The notes below the pieces were generated by a model, which saw only the letters and a program-made list of their open reading frames with translations, was not told where the DNA came from and ran no database searches. 64,000 bases of DNA, from assembly GCF_031454185.1 (NCBI RefSeq), contig NZ_JAVDQI010000008.1, forward strand, positions 34,892 to 98,891, given 5' to 3'. The stretch is from Methanococcoides alaskense (GTDB taxonomy: Archaea; Halobacteriota; Methanosarcinia; Methanosarcinales; Methanosarcinaceae). Made by a program: the position numbers and the translations under genes. Each line of letters begins with the position of its first letter. Position 1 is the stretch's first letter. Shown here in pieces: positions 35,135-46,600 of this stretch.

Positions 35135-35743
35135 ATGGTTCAAGATACAACACTCCAAAAAGCAGATATCAGTCTACCTGATAAATGGGACGTTGCTGTT
35201 ATTCCAAAAGAACCAACCTATTTTGATCGTTTCTTACCTACTACGCATAAGCAGACCACGCTGACAGAATGTGGTATCGACCCCGGGGACGAATATGCAC
35301 TCCCCCATCCAAAGATACATGTCCTTGCAATAAGACAGCCTTGGGCCTCACTGATCATTCGTGGCCTAAAGAACATAGAAGTACGTTCAAAGAACACGTT
35401 TGTCCGGGGAACGATAGCCATCTATGCAAGCAGGGCAACTATTCGGAAAAAGGACCTTAAATGGGTTAACGAGAACTATGATGTCCCAACTGAGCAGCTT
35501 GAGGATCTGCCCACGGGAATGATAATCGGAACAGTTAACCTTATTGAATGTAAGGAATATGAATCTGATTTTCATTTCAAGCTCGACCAAAGGTGCCATT
35601 TGAGTCCGGAAGAGAGTTATTCCAAGAACATAAAAGGATGGTTCCTTAAATCACCACGTCCGATAGAGCCGGTCAGTTATAAGTTCAATGGCGAGGTAGT
35701 CTGGAGCCTGGCAGACACTGATATCCTCCAGCAAACTGCTTGA
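35135..35743 (+). CDS. ASCH domain protein
   Basis: A 202-residue protein. Residues about 65-170 match the ASCH domain: VLAIRQPWASLIIRGLKNIEVRS, then TIAIYAS and GMIIGTVNLIEC. ASCH domains have a PUA-like beta-barrel and are thought to bind RNA; some members act as amidohydrolases on modified cytidine. The N-terminal 60 residues are not recognised. No binding site precedes the ATG, and a TATA-like element lies about 30 bp upstream, suggesting a leaderless transcript. It is alone between aspS and gyrB. Confidence 0.85.
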   Translation: MVQDTTLQKADISLPDKWDVAVIPKEPTYFDRFLPTTHKQTTLTECGIDPGDEYALPHPKIHVLAIRQPWASLIIRGLKNIEVRSKNTFVRGTIAIYASRATIRKKDLKWVNENYDVPTEQLEDLPTGMIIGTVNLIECKEYESDFHFKLDQRCHLSPEESYSKNIKGWFLKSPRPIEPVSYKFNGEVVWSLADTDILQQTA

Positions 35744-36031
35744 GGGCTTGTCCTGATCATTTTCTGATAACTAACACTGTTCGAGAGAATTATTGTGTGT
35801 TCCTTTATGCTATTTTCAATATGAGATCTCTATCTCTCAGATCTATAACTAAAATAGTAAACATTTAATATAGATGAATGCATAGATGCAGACTAAATAT
35901 ATAGATAAAAATAGATGCACGGAAGGCTAAAACAGAGTCATTTAAAACGACTTTTTATCGATTTATCATATTTGACTGAATAAAGGATTTTATTTATATT
36001 TTAATATCCGTATCCTAGGGAGAAAATCGCG

Positions 36032-37930
36032 ATGAGTGACGATTACGATGCAACACACATTCAGGTTCTTGAAGGGCTGGAAGCAGTACGCAAACGACCC
36101 AGCATGTATATTGGAAGTGTAGATACCAGAGGACTTCATCACCTCGTATACGAGGTTGTTGACAACAGTATTGATGAGGCACTTGCTGGTTTCTGTAAAA
36201 ATATAGACGTATCGATCAATGCAGATGGTTCTGTCACCGTTGTAGATGACGGTCGTGGAATCCCTGTCGACAATCATCCAAAATATAAGAAATCCGCACT
36301 TGAGGTCGTATTGACCGTTCTCCACGCAGGTGGAAAGTTCGACAAGAGCAACTACAAAGTATCCGGTGGTCTCCACGGTGTCGGTGTATCCGTTGTGAAC
36401 GCCCTTTCCGAATGGATGGAAGTCGAGGTCAAGCGTGATGGAAAACTATACTACCAACGTTATGAACGCGGAGCCCCTACATCCGGTGTAACGGTCATTG
36501 GGGATTCAAAAGGCACAGGAACAAAGAGCACGTTCATGCCTGACTCCAAGATATTCGAAACGACCGAGTTCAATTACGGGACACTTATTACAAGACTCCG
36601 GGAACTGGCTTTCCTGAATAGAAATATCAGGATCTCTATTACCGATTCACGGGATGAAGAACTTGAGCAGGACGTTTTCGAATACGAAGGCGGTATTGTC
36701 TCTTTCGTTGAACACCTGAACCAGAGCAGGACAGCTCTTCACAAGGCACCTATCTATTTTGAGCGTGAAAAGGAAGGGACCATTGTTGAGATCGCTATGC
36801 AATACACCGACAGCTACGGTGAATATGTATATTCTTTTGCTAATAACATCAACACGCATGAGGGTGGTACTCACCTTATTGGGTTCAAGACAGCATTAAC
36901 GCGTGTTGCTAACGATTATATCAAGAAGAACAATGTGGTCAAAGGCGATGAGAAGCTCACAGGTGAGGATATCCGTGAGGGACTCGCAGCCATCATCAGT
37001 GTTAAGCTGACAGAACCGCAGTTCGAAGGTCAGACCAAAACAAAGCTTGGTAACAGTGAACTTAAAGGGATCGTTGATTCCATGGTGTCCGAGGGTCTCT
37101 CCGAATACATGGAAGAGAACCCAAAAGTTGCAGTCATCATCTTCCAGAAGGCACTGGATGCCAGACGTGCAAGGGAAGCTGCTAAGAAGGCACGTGAACT
37201 TACACGCAGGAAAAGTGCCCTTGAGATCGGTACCCTGCCAGGTAAACTTGCAGATTGTTCCGAGAAGGACCCATCTGTAAGTGAAGTATATCTAGTGGAA
37301 GGAGATTCTGCAGGTGGTTCGGCAAAACAGGGACGTAACCGTAGATTCCAGGCTATCCTGCCATTCAGGGGTAAGATCATCAATGTCGAAAAGGCACGTC
37401 TTGCAAAGGTCTTGAAGAACAATGAGGTCCTCTCACTCATCACTGCCATGGGTACAGGCATAGGTGAAGATTATAACATTGAAAAGGCACGTTATCACAA
37501 AGTGATAATAATGACCGATGCTGATGTCGATGGTGCTCATATTCGTACACTGATCCTTACATTATTCTTCAGGTACATGGCTCCGCTTATCGATGCAGGA
37601 TATGTTTACATTGCACAACCCCCGCTTTACCGGATAAAGAAAGGCAAAGCCGAACATTATGTATATTCTGACAAGGAACTTGCAGCGAAGCTTGAAGAGA
37701 TCGGTGAGAATAACACCTATGTACAGCGTTACAAGGGTCTTGGAGAAATGAACCCTGAACAACTTTGGGAGACCACAATGAACCCTGATACAAGGACATT
37801 GTTGCAGGTCACCATGGATGACGCAGCCGCTGCTGATGAGATGTTCTCTGTTCTTATGGGTGATGAAGTTGCACCACGTAAAGCGTTCATACAGAAATAT
37901 GCGAAGGAAGTCGTTAATCTGGATCTATGA
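36032..37930 (+). CDS. gyrB: DNA gyrase subunit B
   Basis: A 632-residue GyrB. Motifs in order: GHKL ATPase N-box VDNSIDEALAGFC near residue 45, VVDDGRGIPV near 69, GGLHGVGVSVVNALS near 112; transducer domain; Toprim EGDSAGGSAKQGRNR near 423 and MTDADVDGAHIRTL near 497; and C-terminal IQKYAKEVVNLDL. It supplies ATP-driven strand passage for negative supercoiling. Start ATG follows TAGGGAGAAAATCGCG. gyrA starts 10 bp downstream. Bacterial-type gyrase in euryarchaea is known to descend from an old transfer. Confidence 0.97.
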   Translation: MSDDYDATHIQVLEGLEAVRKRPSMYIGSVDTRGLHHLVYEVVDNSIDEALAGFCKNIDVSINADGSVTVVDDGRGIPVDNHPKYKKSALEVVLTVLHAGGKFDKSNYKVSGGLHGVGVSVVNALSEWMEVEVKRDGKLYYQRYERGAPTSGVTVIGDSKGTGTKSTFMPDSKIFETTEFNYGTLITRLRELAFLNRNIRISITDSRDEELEQDVFEYEGGIVSFVEHLNQSRTALHKAPIYFEREKEGTIVEIAMQYTDSYGEYVYSFANNINTHEGGTHLIGFKTALTRVANDYIKKNNVVKGDEKLTGEDIREGLAAIISVKLTEPQFEGQTKTKLGNSELKGIVDSMVSEGLSEYMEENPKVAVIIFQKALDARRAREAAKKARELTRRKSALEIGTLPGKLADCSEKDPSVSEVYLVEGDSAGGSAKQGRNRRFQAILPFRGKIINVEKARLAKVLKNNEVLSLITAMGTGIGEDYNIEKARYHKVIIMTDADVDGAHIRTLILTLFFRYMAPLIDAGYVYIAQPPLYRIKKGKAEHYVYSDKELAAKLEEIGENNTYVQRYKGLGEMNPEQLWETTMNPDTRTLLQVTMDDAAAADEMFSVLMGDEVAPRKAFIQKYAKEVVNLDL

Positions 37931-37940
37931 GGTGATATAA

Positions 37941-40433
37941 ATGGCAGATAACATGAATAATGAACCTGGCGATGTACAGCCAAATGATGAACCTCTGGAC
38001 ATAAAGACCACAGATACCAGTGAAAGGATCGTTCCTATCCTTATTCAGGATGAGATGAAGAACTCCTACATCGATTATGCAATGAGCGTAATAGTTGGAA
38101 GGGCTTTACCAGATGCACGTGACGGTCTTAAACCGGTACACAGGCGTATACTCTATGCCATGAAAGAAGCCGGCATGACATATGATAAATCATACAAGAA
38201 GTCTGCCCGTGTAGTGGGAGACGTTCTTGGTAAATACCACCCACATGGCGATACTGCAGTTTATGATTCTCTTGTGAGAATGGTGCAGGAATTTTCCCTA
38301 AGGTATCCCTTGATCGATGGTCAGGGTAACTTCGGTTCAATTGATGGTGATTCCGCAGCAGCTATGCGATATACTGAATCCCGAATGGACCGTATCTCCA
38401 ACGAGATGCTTACAGACATTGACAAGGAGACCGTTCTATTCAGGCCCAACTACGATGGTTCTCTAAAGGAGCCTACAGTACTTCCTGCAAGACTACCAAA
38501 TCTTCTTATCAATGGTTCTACAGGAATTGCAGTGGGAATGGCCACCAATATGGCACCACACAATCTTGGAGAGGTCATTGATGCCACTTTAATGCTTATT
38601 GAGGATCCTGAGACACCCATTTCCAGTCTAATGGAGATAGTCAAAGGTCCTGATTTCCCAACAGGCGGAGTGATCCTTGGTCATCAGGGTATAAAGTCCG
38701 CATATGAGACTGGAAGAGGACCTATAAAGATAAGAGCAGTTACTTCGATCGAGGAAATGAAGAACGATAAGAAGCGTATCGTTATTTCAGAACTGCCATA
38801 TCAGGTCAATAAATCAAGACTTATAGAAAACATTGCCGCTCTTGTAAGGGAAAAGAAGATGGTCGGCATATCAGATCTGCGTGATGAATCTGATCGCGAT
38901 GGTATCCGCGTTTCTATTGAACTTACAAGGAACACAAATCCTGAAGTTATACTGAACCAGCTTTACAAGCATACCCAGATGCAGACCACTTTTGGTATCA
39001 TCAACCTTGCACTTGTCGATAATATTCCAAGGGAATTGACCCTTAAGGAATTGCTTCAGATATATCTTGAACATAGGATCGATGTCATACTCAAACGTTC
39101 CATGTTCGACATGAGAAAGGCTGATGAGAAAGCTCATATCCTGAAGGGATTAATGATCGCTCTTGACCATATCGATGAGGTCATAGCTCTGATTCGCGGT
39201 TCAAATGCTGTGGATGAAGCTAGGGAAGGACTGATGACCAAGTTCGGGCTTGATGAAGTTCAGGCAAAGGCCATCCTGGATATGCGTTTGCAGAAGTTGA
39301 CAGGACTGGAAAGGCAGAAGATAGAGGATGAGCATGGAGAACTTGTCAAGCTTATCGAGGACCTGAAAGACATCATTGAAAGTGATGAAAGGAAATACAG
39401 CATCATAAAGGAAGAGTTACATGCCATCCGCGAAAGGTTTGCAGATAAGCGTAGGACAGAGATCACAGGTTCACATGTCGAATTTGAGGATGAAGATCTG
39501 ATCCCTGTGGAAGAGGTCATCGTTACGATCACCAATAGTGGCTATATCAAGAGGATGCCTGTGGATACCTACAGTCAGCAGCACAGGGGTGGAAAGGGTG
39601 TCATTGGAATGGAAACAAAGGAACAGGATGTCGTTGAAGATATCTTTATATCATCTACTCATGATTACCTGATGTTCTTCACCAACCGCGGAAAAGTCCA
39701 CTGGAAAAAGGTTTACAGCATCCCAGAAGGAAGCCGGCAGTCAAAAGGTAAGGCTGTTGTTAACCTGCTTGATCTTGCTGAGAACGAATCCGTTACTGCA
39801 ACAATAACAGTGAAGGAATTCGAAGAGGATAAGTTCTTGTTCATGGCAACAAGAATGGGAACTGTAAAGAAGACCCCATTGTCAGATTTCAGTAATGTGA
39901 GAAAGGCCGGTATCATTGCGCTCAAACTTGATGAAGGGGATGAACTTGTCAATGTAGCACTCACGAACGGTTCCAAGGAAATAATGATGGTCTCAAGACA
40001 TGGAAAGGCTATCAGATTCTGTGAAAGGGATGTTCGTCCAATGGGTCGTACTGCAAGAGGTGTTCGCGGAATGAAGCTTGCCGGCGATGATATTGTGGTA
40101 AGTCTTGATGTTGTTGACCTGAGCACTAAACTGCTCACCATCACAGAGAACGGATATGGAAAACGTACAACGTTTGACGAGTACCGTGGAATGAAACGTG
40201 GCGGACAGGGTGTGATCACCATAGTGACTAGTCTCAGGAACGGTCCTGTAATAAATGTAAAGGCCGTTAAAGAGGAAGATGAGGTCATGGTGACAAGTTC
40301 AGAAGGAATTTTCATCAGAATTCCTGTGAAGGATATACGTGCACAGGGAAGAAACACACAGGGTGTCAAAATCATGAATGTGCGCTCCGGCGACAAGGTT
40401 GTGGGTGTTGCAAGAATTAAAAATGAGGAATGA
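37941..40433 (+). CDS. gyrA: DNA gyrase subunit A
   Basis: An 830-residue GyrA. The breakage-reunion domain holds KYHPHGDTAVYDSLVRM (residues about 98-114), the quinolone-determining region with Thr105 and Asp109 at the positions of E. coli Ser83 and Asp87, and the catalytic Tyr144 in RYTESR. The C-terminal domain has six-blade pinwheel repeats beginning with QQHRGGKGVIG, a GyrA box with one change from QRRGGKG, which supports true gyrase rather than topoisomerase IV. A 25-residue acidic N-terminal extension precedes the conserved start. It is cotranscribed with gyrB. Confidence 0.97.
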   Translation: MADNMNNEPGDVQPNDEPLDIKTTDTSERIVPILIQDEMKNSYIDYAMSVIVGRALPDARDGLKPVHRRILYAMKEAGMTYDKSYKKSARVVGDVLGKYHPHGDTAVYDSLVRMVQEFSLRYPLIDGQGNFGSIDGDSAAAMRYTESRMDRISNEMLTDIDKETVLFRPNYDGSLKEPTVLPARLPNLLINGSTGIAVGMATNMAPHNLGEVIDATLMLIEDPETPISSLMEIVKGPDFPTGGVILGHQGIKSAYETGRGPIKIRAVTSIEEMKNDKKRIVISELPYQVNKSRLIENIAALVREKKMVGISDLRDESDRDGIRVSIELTRNTNPEVILNQLYKHTQMQTTFGIINLALVDNIPRELTLKELLQIYLEHRIDVILKRSMFDMRKADEKAHILKGLMIALDHIDEVIALIRGSNAVDEAREGLMTKFGLDEVQAKAILDMRLQKLTGLERQKIEDEHGELVKLIEDLKDIIESDERKYSIIKEELHAIRERFADKRRTEITGSHVEFEDEDLIPVEEVIVTITNSGYIKRMPVDTYSQQHRGGKGVIGMETKEQDVVEDIFISSTHDYLMFFTNRGKVHWKKVYSIPEGSRQSKGKAVVNLLDLAENESVTATITVKEFEEDKFLFMATRMGTVKKTPLSDFSNVRKAGIIALKLDEGDELVNVALTNGSKEIMMVSRHGKAIRFCERDVRPMGRTARGVRGMKLAGDDIVVSLDVVDLSTKLLTITENGYGKRTTFDEYRGMKRGGQGVITIVTSLRNGPVINVKAVKEEDEVMVTSSEGIFIRIPVKDIRAQGRNTQGVKIMNVRSGDKVVGVARIKNEE

Positions 40434-40500
40434 CACGAACTAAACACTTTTAAATATTGACCATATTTACTAGACTAAATCAGCTTAAAGGATGATCATT

Positions 40501-41397
40501 ATGGAACTTGAAAAATTAAGACACGGTACAGAACTTATCAAACGCGGCTTTGCAAAAATGCAGAAAGGCGGCGTTATCATGGACGTTACGACCCCTGAAG
40601 AAGCAAAGATCGCTGAAGAGGCAGGAGCTGTTGCAGTTATGGCACTCCACGCAGTCCCTTCAGACATCAGAAAGGAAGGCGGCGTTGCAAGAATGGCAGA
40701 CCCACAGGTAACTGCTGACATCATTGCATCCGTCACAATTCCGGTAATGGCAAAAGCAAGGATCGGACATTTCGTTGAAGCTGAGATCCTTCAGGCACTT
40801 GGCTCTGACATGATCGACGAGTCCGAAGTACTCACACCTGCAGATGAGGAGTTCCACATCGATAAGACACAGTTCACCGTTCCTTTCGTATGTGGTGCAC
40901 GTAACCTTGGTGAAGCACTGAGAAGGATCAACGAGGGTGCAGCTATGATACGCACAAAGGGCGAAGCTGGTACCGGAGATGTAAGAGAGGCTGTACGCCA
41001 CATGAAGCAGATCCTGGGCGAGATCAGGACACTTCAGGGAATGACAAAGGAAGAGCTTATCATGGCTGCAAGGGACATCGAAGCACCTATTGAGCTTGTT
41101 ATGGAGACTGCGCAGATGCAGCGTCTTCCTGTTGTGAACTTCGCAGCTGGTGGAATTGCAACTCCTGCAGATGCAGCTCTTATGATGAGACTTGGCGCTG
41201 ACGGTGTTTTCGTCGGTTCAGGTATCTTCAAGGCAGAGAAGCCGGAAGTAATGGCAAAAGCTATTGTTGAGGCTGTTAACAACTACAACAATCCTGAAGT
41301 ACTTGCTGAGGTATCAAAAGGTATCGGCGCAGGCATGAAAGGTATCAGTGTAGATTCAATCCCAGAGGACCAGGTTCTCCAGACTCGTGGCTGGTAA
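40501..41397 (+). CDS. pdxS: Pyridoxal 5'-phosphate synthase, PdxS subunit
   Basis: A 298-residue TIM-barrel lyase. It begins LEKLRHGTELIKRGFAKMQK and has MDVTTPEEAKIAEEAGAVAV, IRTKGEAGTGDVREAVRHM (phosphate-binding loop), and NFAAGGIATPADAALMM. PdxS builds PLP from ribose 5-phosphate, glyceraldehyde 3-phosphate and ammonia delivered by PdxT. ATG 40501 is chosen because AAAGGATGATC lies at the right distance; ATG 40492 overlaps that site. A T-rich run after the stop precedes pdxT at 41434. Confidence 0.97.
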   Translation: MELEKLRHGTELIKRGFAKMQKGGVIMDVTTPEEAKIAEEAGAVAVMALHAVPSDIRKEGGVARMADPQVTADIIASVTIPVMAKARIGHFVEAEILQALGSDMIDESEVLTPADEEFHIDKTQFTVPFVCGARNLGEALRRINEGAAMIRTKGEAGTGDVREAVRHMKQILGEIRTLQGMTKEELIMAARDIEAPIELVMETAQMQRLPVVNFAAGGIATPADAALMMRLGADGVFVGSGIFKAEKPEVMAKAIVEAVNNYNNPEVLAEVSKGIGAGMKGISVDSIPEDQVLQTRGW

Positions 41398-41433
41398 CCT
41401 TTCCTTTTTTACTTCTTTTTTTTGGTGTTAATT

Positions 41434-42030
41434 ATGCGTATTGGTGTTATTGCTATTCAGGGCGATGTTTCTGAACATGTTGAATCTCTTGAGCGTGCTC
41501 TTGCAGAACGTGGAGCAACTGCTGAAATAGTTACTATCAAGAACAAGGGCATCGTTCCTACCTGTGACGGACTTGTGTTCCCTGGCGGGGAAAGTACGAC
41601 CCTTGGTCGTCTCATCTTAAGGGAAGGTATTGACGCAGAGATAAAAGATGCAAAAGAAAAAGGGATTCCCATTATGGGAACCTGTGCAGGCCTTATCCTG
41701 ACCGCAAAAGCAGGTGATTCACAGGTCGAGAAGACACACCAGCATCTTTTAGGACTTATGGATATAAGAGTCAACAGAAATGCCTTTGGAAGACAGTTCC
41801 AATCGTTCGAGGTCGGGCTTGATGTCTCATTCCTCGATTCCCCATACAATGCCGTTTTTATCAGAGCTCCTGCAATTACCGAAGCAGGGGAAGGTGTAAA
41901 GGTCCTTGCATCCATTGATGGAAAGATCGTTGCTGCCGAGCAGGATAATGTGCTGGCATTTGCATTCCATCCAGAACTGACAGATGATATGAGGGTACAC
42001 CAGTATTTCCTTGACAAGTTATTCAATTGA
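41434..42030 (+). CDS. pdxT: Pyridoxal 5'-phosphate synthase, glutaminase subunit PdxT
   Basis: A 198-residue class I glutamine amidotransferase. It has IGVIAIQGDVSEH at the start, FPGGESTTL, the nucleophile Cys in GTCAGLIL near residue 83, and the His-Glu pair in FHPELTDD near the C-terminus. It releases ammonia from glutamine for PdxS. ATG 41434 follows GGTGTTAATT; an upstream TTG in frame would hide that site. The stop lies six bases from the convergent methyltransferase gene, with a T-rich run on the pdxT side. Confidence 0.96.
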   Translation: MRIGVIAIQGDVSEHVESLERALAERGATAEIVTIKNKGIVPTCDGLVFPGGESTTLGRLILREGIDAEIKDAKEKGIPIMGTCAGLILTAKAGDSQVEKTHQHLLGLMDIRVNRNAFGRQFQSFEVGLDVSFLDSPYNAVFIRAPAITEAGEGVKVLASIDGKIVAAEQDNVLAFAFHPELTDDMRVHQYFLDKLFN

Positions 42031-42036
42031 CCTGTC

Positions 42037-42792
42037 TTATTCTTTTTTTTGCATTATGTAGAAGACATATCCGTAATCATCAGAACATTCTCTATACATA
42101 TCAATTTCAGCATAGGTTTCTTCTGCGATGGCAGCAAATACAGGGTTATCTTCATATTTTATTTTCATTTCCTCAAGTCTTTTTTCAAGCGGAACATAAT
42201 AGTCATCCCACCATGCTTTTTCAGGAAGCACAAATGAACCAATGAAGTCAAGCCCAATATCTGAAATAATGGCTTTTTTCTCTTCAATTGTTCCCATGGC
42301 GACCTCTGGATAATTATCCCAGAATGAACGTGCTCTTGCAGACGGAGAGCTTTTGAGCCAGGTGATCTCAGTTACGGCAATATAACCGCTTTTTTTAAGG
42401 AATTGCTTCCAGTAAGAAAGACCTTCCTTAAAGCCCATGATGTATATCGCCCCTTCAGCCCAGATAAGATCAAAGTTTTCCTTTTCAAATGGAAGTTCTA
42501 TCATAGAACCAATAAAGGTCCTAATGTTCTCTGAAAACCCATTTTCTCTTGCTCTTTCATTAAGATCGTCCAGAAATAGCCCATTCAGGTCAAGGGCATC
42601 GATATGCCCCTTTGATATTTCTGCAAGCACAAGCGTCTGCCTTCCGGAACCACATCCTACATCAAGAATATGGGGGCTTTCCTGAAGGTCTGAGAGCATT
42701 GAATATGCTTTTCTTGTGCATTCATCTTTGCCTGGCCCCTGCCTGGGTAACCTATCGAACATCTCTAAAAATATATCTTCTTCTGATTCCAT
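42037..42792 (-). CDS. Class I SAM-dependent methyltransferase
   Basis: A 251-residue protein with AdoMet motif I ILDVGCGSGRQTLVLAE near residue 40, an acidic motif II (DALDLNGLFLDDL), and the post-I region NFDLIWAEGAIYIMG. It matches the UbiE/COQ5-like small-molecule methyltransferase fold. Substrate unknown. It faces pdxT at its 3' end, and a 223-bp region with no gene lies upstream. Confidence 0.86.
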   Translation of the reverse strand: MESEEDIFLEMFDRLPRQGPGKDECTRKAYSMLSDLQESPHILDVGCGSGRQTLVLAEISKGHIDALDLNGLFLDDLNERARENGFSENIRTFIGSMIELPFEKENFDLIWAEGAIYIMGFKEGLSYWKQFLKKSGYIAVTEITWLKSSPSARARSFWDNYPEVAMGTIEEKKAIISDIGLDFIGSFVLPEKAWWDDYYVPLEKRLEEMKIKYEDNPVFAAIAEETYAEIDMYRECSDDYGYVFYIMQKKE

Positions 42793-43015
42793 TTTTGCAC
42801 CTTTTCAATCATTAATTCTTATTATCAGTCACAATAAACAATCGTTTTACTCTATAATAAACTTATAAATAATGAAAAGATGAACGAAGGACGATTCGGA
42901 TTGTTGAAGTATCGAAAAAGCCTGAAACACACAACAAATAAGTAATTCTTATAAAGGTTTAGAGTGTTACTTTTTTAGGTCTCATAAGAGATTTATAAAT
43001 GGAACGGTGATATAG

Positions 43016-43420
43016 ATGGTTAAACTCACAGAAGATATGAAAGAAGCATTTTCAAAAGTAAAGATATTCCCATTTGCAACAGCATCAAAAACAGGGATTC
43101 CAAACGTTATCCCTATAGGCATGTGCCAGTTGGTAGATGATGAGACGATCTGGGTAACGGACAACTATTTCTTAAAGACCCGCCAAAATCTGGATGAGAA
43201 CCCGTTAGCATCTATTTTTGTATGGGGACCTGAAGTCGGTGGCTGCTTCCAGATAAAAGGAGATGTAGAGATCAAGACCAGCGGAGATGACTATGACAAA
43301 GCCCATGCCGGTGCAAAAGCAAAAGGAGACAAATTCCCTGCAAAGGCGCTTATGGTAATGAAGATCACCGACGTCTTCGAGTGTAAGTCTGGAGATGATG
43401 CTGGAAAGAAGCTCGTTTGA
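43016..43420 (+). CDS. Pyridoxamine 5'-phosphate oxidase-like flavin-binding protein
   Basis: A 134-residue split-barrel protein: FPFATASKTGIPNVIPIGMC and TDNYFLKTRQNLDENPLASIFVW are typical of the PNPOx-like family that binds FMN or F420. In methanogens, small members of this group often have unknown redox roles. It is not obviously linked to pdxST, since a methyltransferase on the other strand lies between. Start ATG follows GGTGATATAG. The 235 bp after it hold no gene. Confidence 0.85.
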   Translation: MVKLTEDMKEAFSKVKIFPFATASKTGIPNVIPIGMCQLVDDETIWVTDNYFLKTRQNLDENPLASIFVWGPEVGGCFQIKGDVEIKTSGDDYDKAHAGAKAKGDKFPAKALMVMKITDVFECKSGDDAGKKLV

Positions 43421-43656
43421 TCACAACAGGCTAATCTATTAGATGTTCAGCTAATGATTATTTGACCCTCTTTATTCATGCCGGAAAGGTAAATTAAAAA
43501 TGAGGAAATGAATTGATCATTAGCATTACTTTTTTGATTTGATATTCATATTCATATTCGATTATCGGTTTTTAATTGGTCGAGCATAGTGGCAACTCTA
43601 ATCACAATATTCCATTAAAACTTAAAAGCTCTAATAAAGGAAGAAAAAGAAGAAAC

Positions 43657-46600
43657 TCAGTTCTTCCTTTTCCGGAACAGACAGGCAAATACCAGAATGA
43701 ATATAGATGTGAACATAGTACATCCTGGAATGTTATTTGATTTGCTTTCTGGGATGTCTGCTTCTGTGTTATTTCCAGAGCCAGAAATTTCATCTTCTGA
43801 AACAGTCTTGAATGGCATATTGGCATCATCTAAATCAGCTGCAATAGCAAATGCTGAAAAACCAAGGGTTTCTGCTTCGAAGTAGATGTACGAAGTATCT
43901 TCTCCAATAGTTGTGGTTTTAAGAGCATTCCATTTACCATCGTTGTGACGATACATTGTTACTAATCTCTCATCAATGCCATTCTCTGTCAACCAGTCTT
44001 TTGCTACACTAAAACCTATTCGAGGATCTGCAATGTTATCTTCTGTAGCGAATCCGGATCTGCCAACCCATATGTTAAGGTTGCTATAAACAACACCCGG
44101 AGCACCTTCATCAACCATTGTAGACTCACCTTTAAGCACTTCAATCATTGTTGAGACCCTTCCGTAATTTCTCAGTGCAGAGAAGTTGATGTACCCAATT
44201 GCGTTCTGCTCGTCATCGAAGGCATAGCTAATTTTAAGTCCTTCAATGATGTTCTCTGTTTTTACAGCCTTAAATGCAATATTTTCAAAGGCTTCACCAG
44301 ATGCTGCACTTCCACTACCGCTACTGCCACCACCAGAAGATGGGCTGTCGTCATCATCGGCACCAACTGTAACATCGGTGATTGAAAATGATGTGCTGAA
44401 AGGTACCGAATTGCCAGCATTATCAGTAACTGTTACTGATGCAGTGTAGCTACCAGAACTTAAACCTGTAGCATTGTAGGAAGCGTAATTGCTTGTGATC
44501 TCAAGTGAATTATCGGTAATCTCGATATCATCGAAATTAAAGATAATTGAACTTACGTTAATACCACTTTGTTGGTCACTATAATTGAACCTGATGTTAA
44601 CGGAAGTTGTATCCTGAGCAAATGTAGTTCCACTTACAGGCGTCATACTATCCAGAATAGGATCGATTGTGTCACTTACAACGACTCCATAAATGGAGAA
44701 GTGATCGACATAGGTGATCCAGTATTCTTCACCGTCAAGAGTTTCTATCGAAGTTGGACAGATTTCCCAAAGATCAGCCGTTTCATTGTAATAACGAATG
44801 GAAACGTCGTTTGCAGCAATTCCATCAGGCAGAGTAACTGAACTTGTTGGTATTGCGATCATAGCATTTGATATATTTTCTTTAAGATTACTGTCAAGTT
44901 CTACAGATATGAAATAGAGTCCTACAGAGTCATCTGTCAGATTTGCCATTGGATCCGAACTTTCTGTTACAATAATGTTTCCAATAGTATCATTTGTAGT
45001 GTTGAACGTAATAAGTGTATCAATGTTGCTATTATTGAATAGTCCTATTCCATTTATAAATTCTACTTTTTCTATAAAAATTACAGAACTACCTGAGCCA
45101 ATGTTACCCGCAATGTCAGTACCTGTTACATTCACATTGAATATCTGTTCAGTATCCAACTGGAAATAGCCGGTCCATTTACCACTGTTTTGAGCAATTT
45201 CAATCACATCAGAATTAACTTCAACTTTCGGTTGTCCTATAATAGATTCGGAAGATATTACAGAGACCATTCCATGAGTTTCGTTATACATGGAAGCAGT
45301 TGATGAGAATATAGGGGAAGTACGATCAACTACTATCAGAGTATCGGATACAGTTGAATTCACATTCATTGCTGAATCAATAGCATTTGCAGTAAGAATA
45401 TACTGGCCATCATCATGTATGCATGAAAGGTCAAATATCGCTGTCCAATTACCATCGATCAATTCTGCACTCATATTCTTCTTGTAACTTATAATACTAG
45501 AATTGAGAGCATATTCAACAGAATTCACATCTCCTGGAGTTCCTGATGCACTTACATTGATCAATAGAGTGGAATTTGCGTAAACAATATTATTGCTAGA
45601 TGTGAAGCCTTTGATCTCTTTAAACGTGACTATTGGCTTTTCATTGTCAACAGTAATGTTGACACTATCGGAAGCAAAGTTTCCGGATGTGTCAGTACTG
45701 TTCACAAACAATAGATAAGTTTCACCTAATACAGATAATCCATCTTTATCAGTTGCATTCCATACATATTCATAGGTTGCACTGGTTGGATCATCGTTTG
45801 TAATAGTCAAATTGATGATCTCATGACCTTCTGAGTCAGCAATGATCAATTCTGTAGATACAAGATGTGTATCAGTACTATTCAAATTGATAGTTACTGG
45901 ATTGTATATGCTGATGTACTCCAATGGATAAGCAGAGATGTGTACTTCAGGAGCCAGATCGTCTATGATATTCACAGCTACTGAATCAGCATCAGACCAT
46001 ACACCATCATCATCCTGTACCTTAAAGTTGATCGTGTGAGTTCCAAGTGAAAGACCTGAAGTACTGAAGTTCTCACTGGTACTCAACTGACCATCGATAC
46101 TTGAATTCCAATCATAACCTATAATTGTACCATCAGAATCAGTGCCAGAACCATTGAATGTTATTTCTGCATCTTCAGTAGCTGTAGACGGATCGATCGA
46201 TATGATCTCAGCAGTCGGAGCTACATTTGGCTTTTCATTAATTGTTACTGTGGCTGAATCAGTAGCAGACCATGCACCATCATCATCCTGTACCTTAAAG
46301 TCGATCGTATGAGTTCCAAGTGAAAGACCTGAAGTACTGAAGTTCTCACTGGTACTCAATTGACCATCGATACTTGAATTCCAATCATAATCTATGATCG
46401 TACCATCGGAATCGGTCCCAGAACCATTGAATGTTATTTCTGTATCTTCAGTAGCTGTCGTCGGATCGATCGATATTATCTCAGCAATCGGAGCTACATT
46501 TGGCAATTCATTTATTGTTACTGTGGCTGAATCAGTAGCAGACCATTCACCATCATCATCCTGTACCTTAAAGTCGATCGTGTGAGTTCCAAGTGAAAGA

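Noticed and set aside
36641..40447. Long minus-strand frames opposite gyrB and gyrA
   Set aside because: Antisense shadows of clearly conserved gyrase genes.
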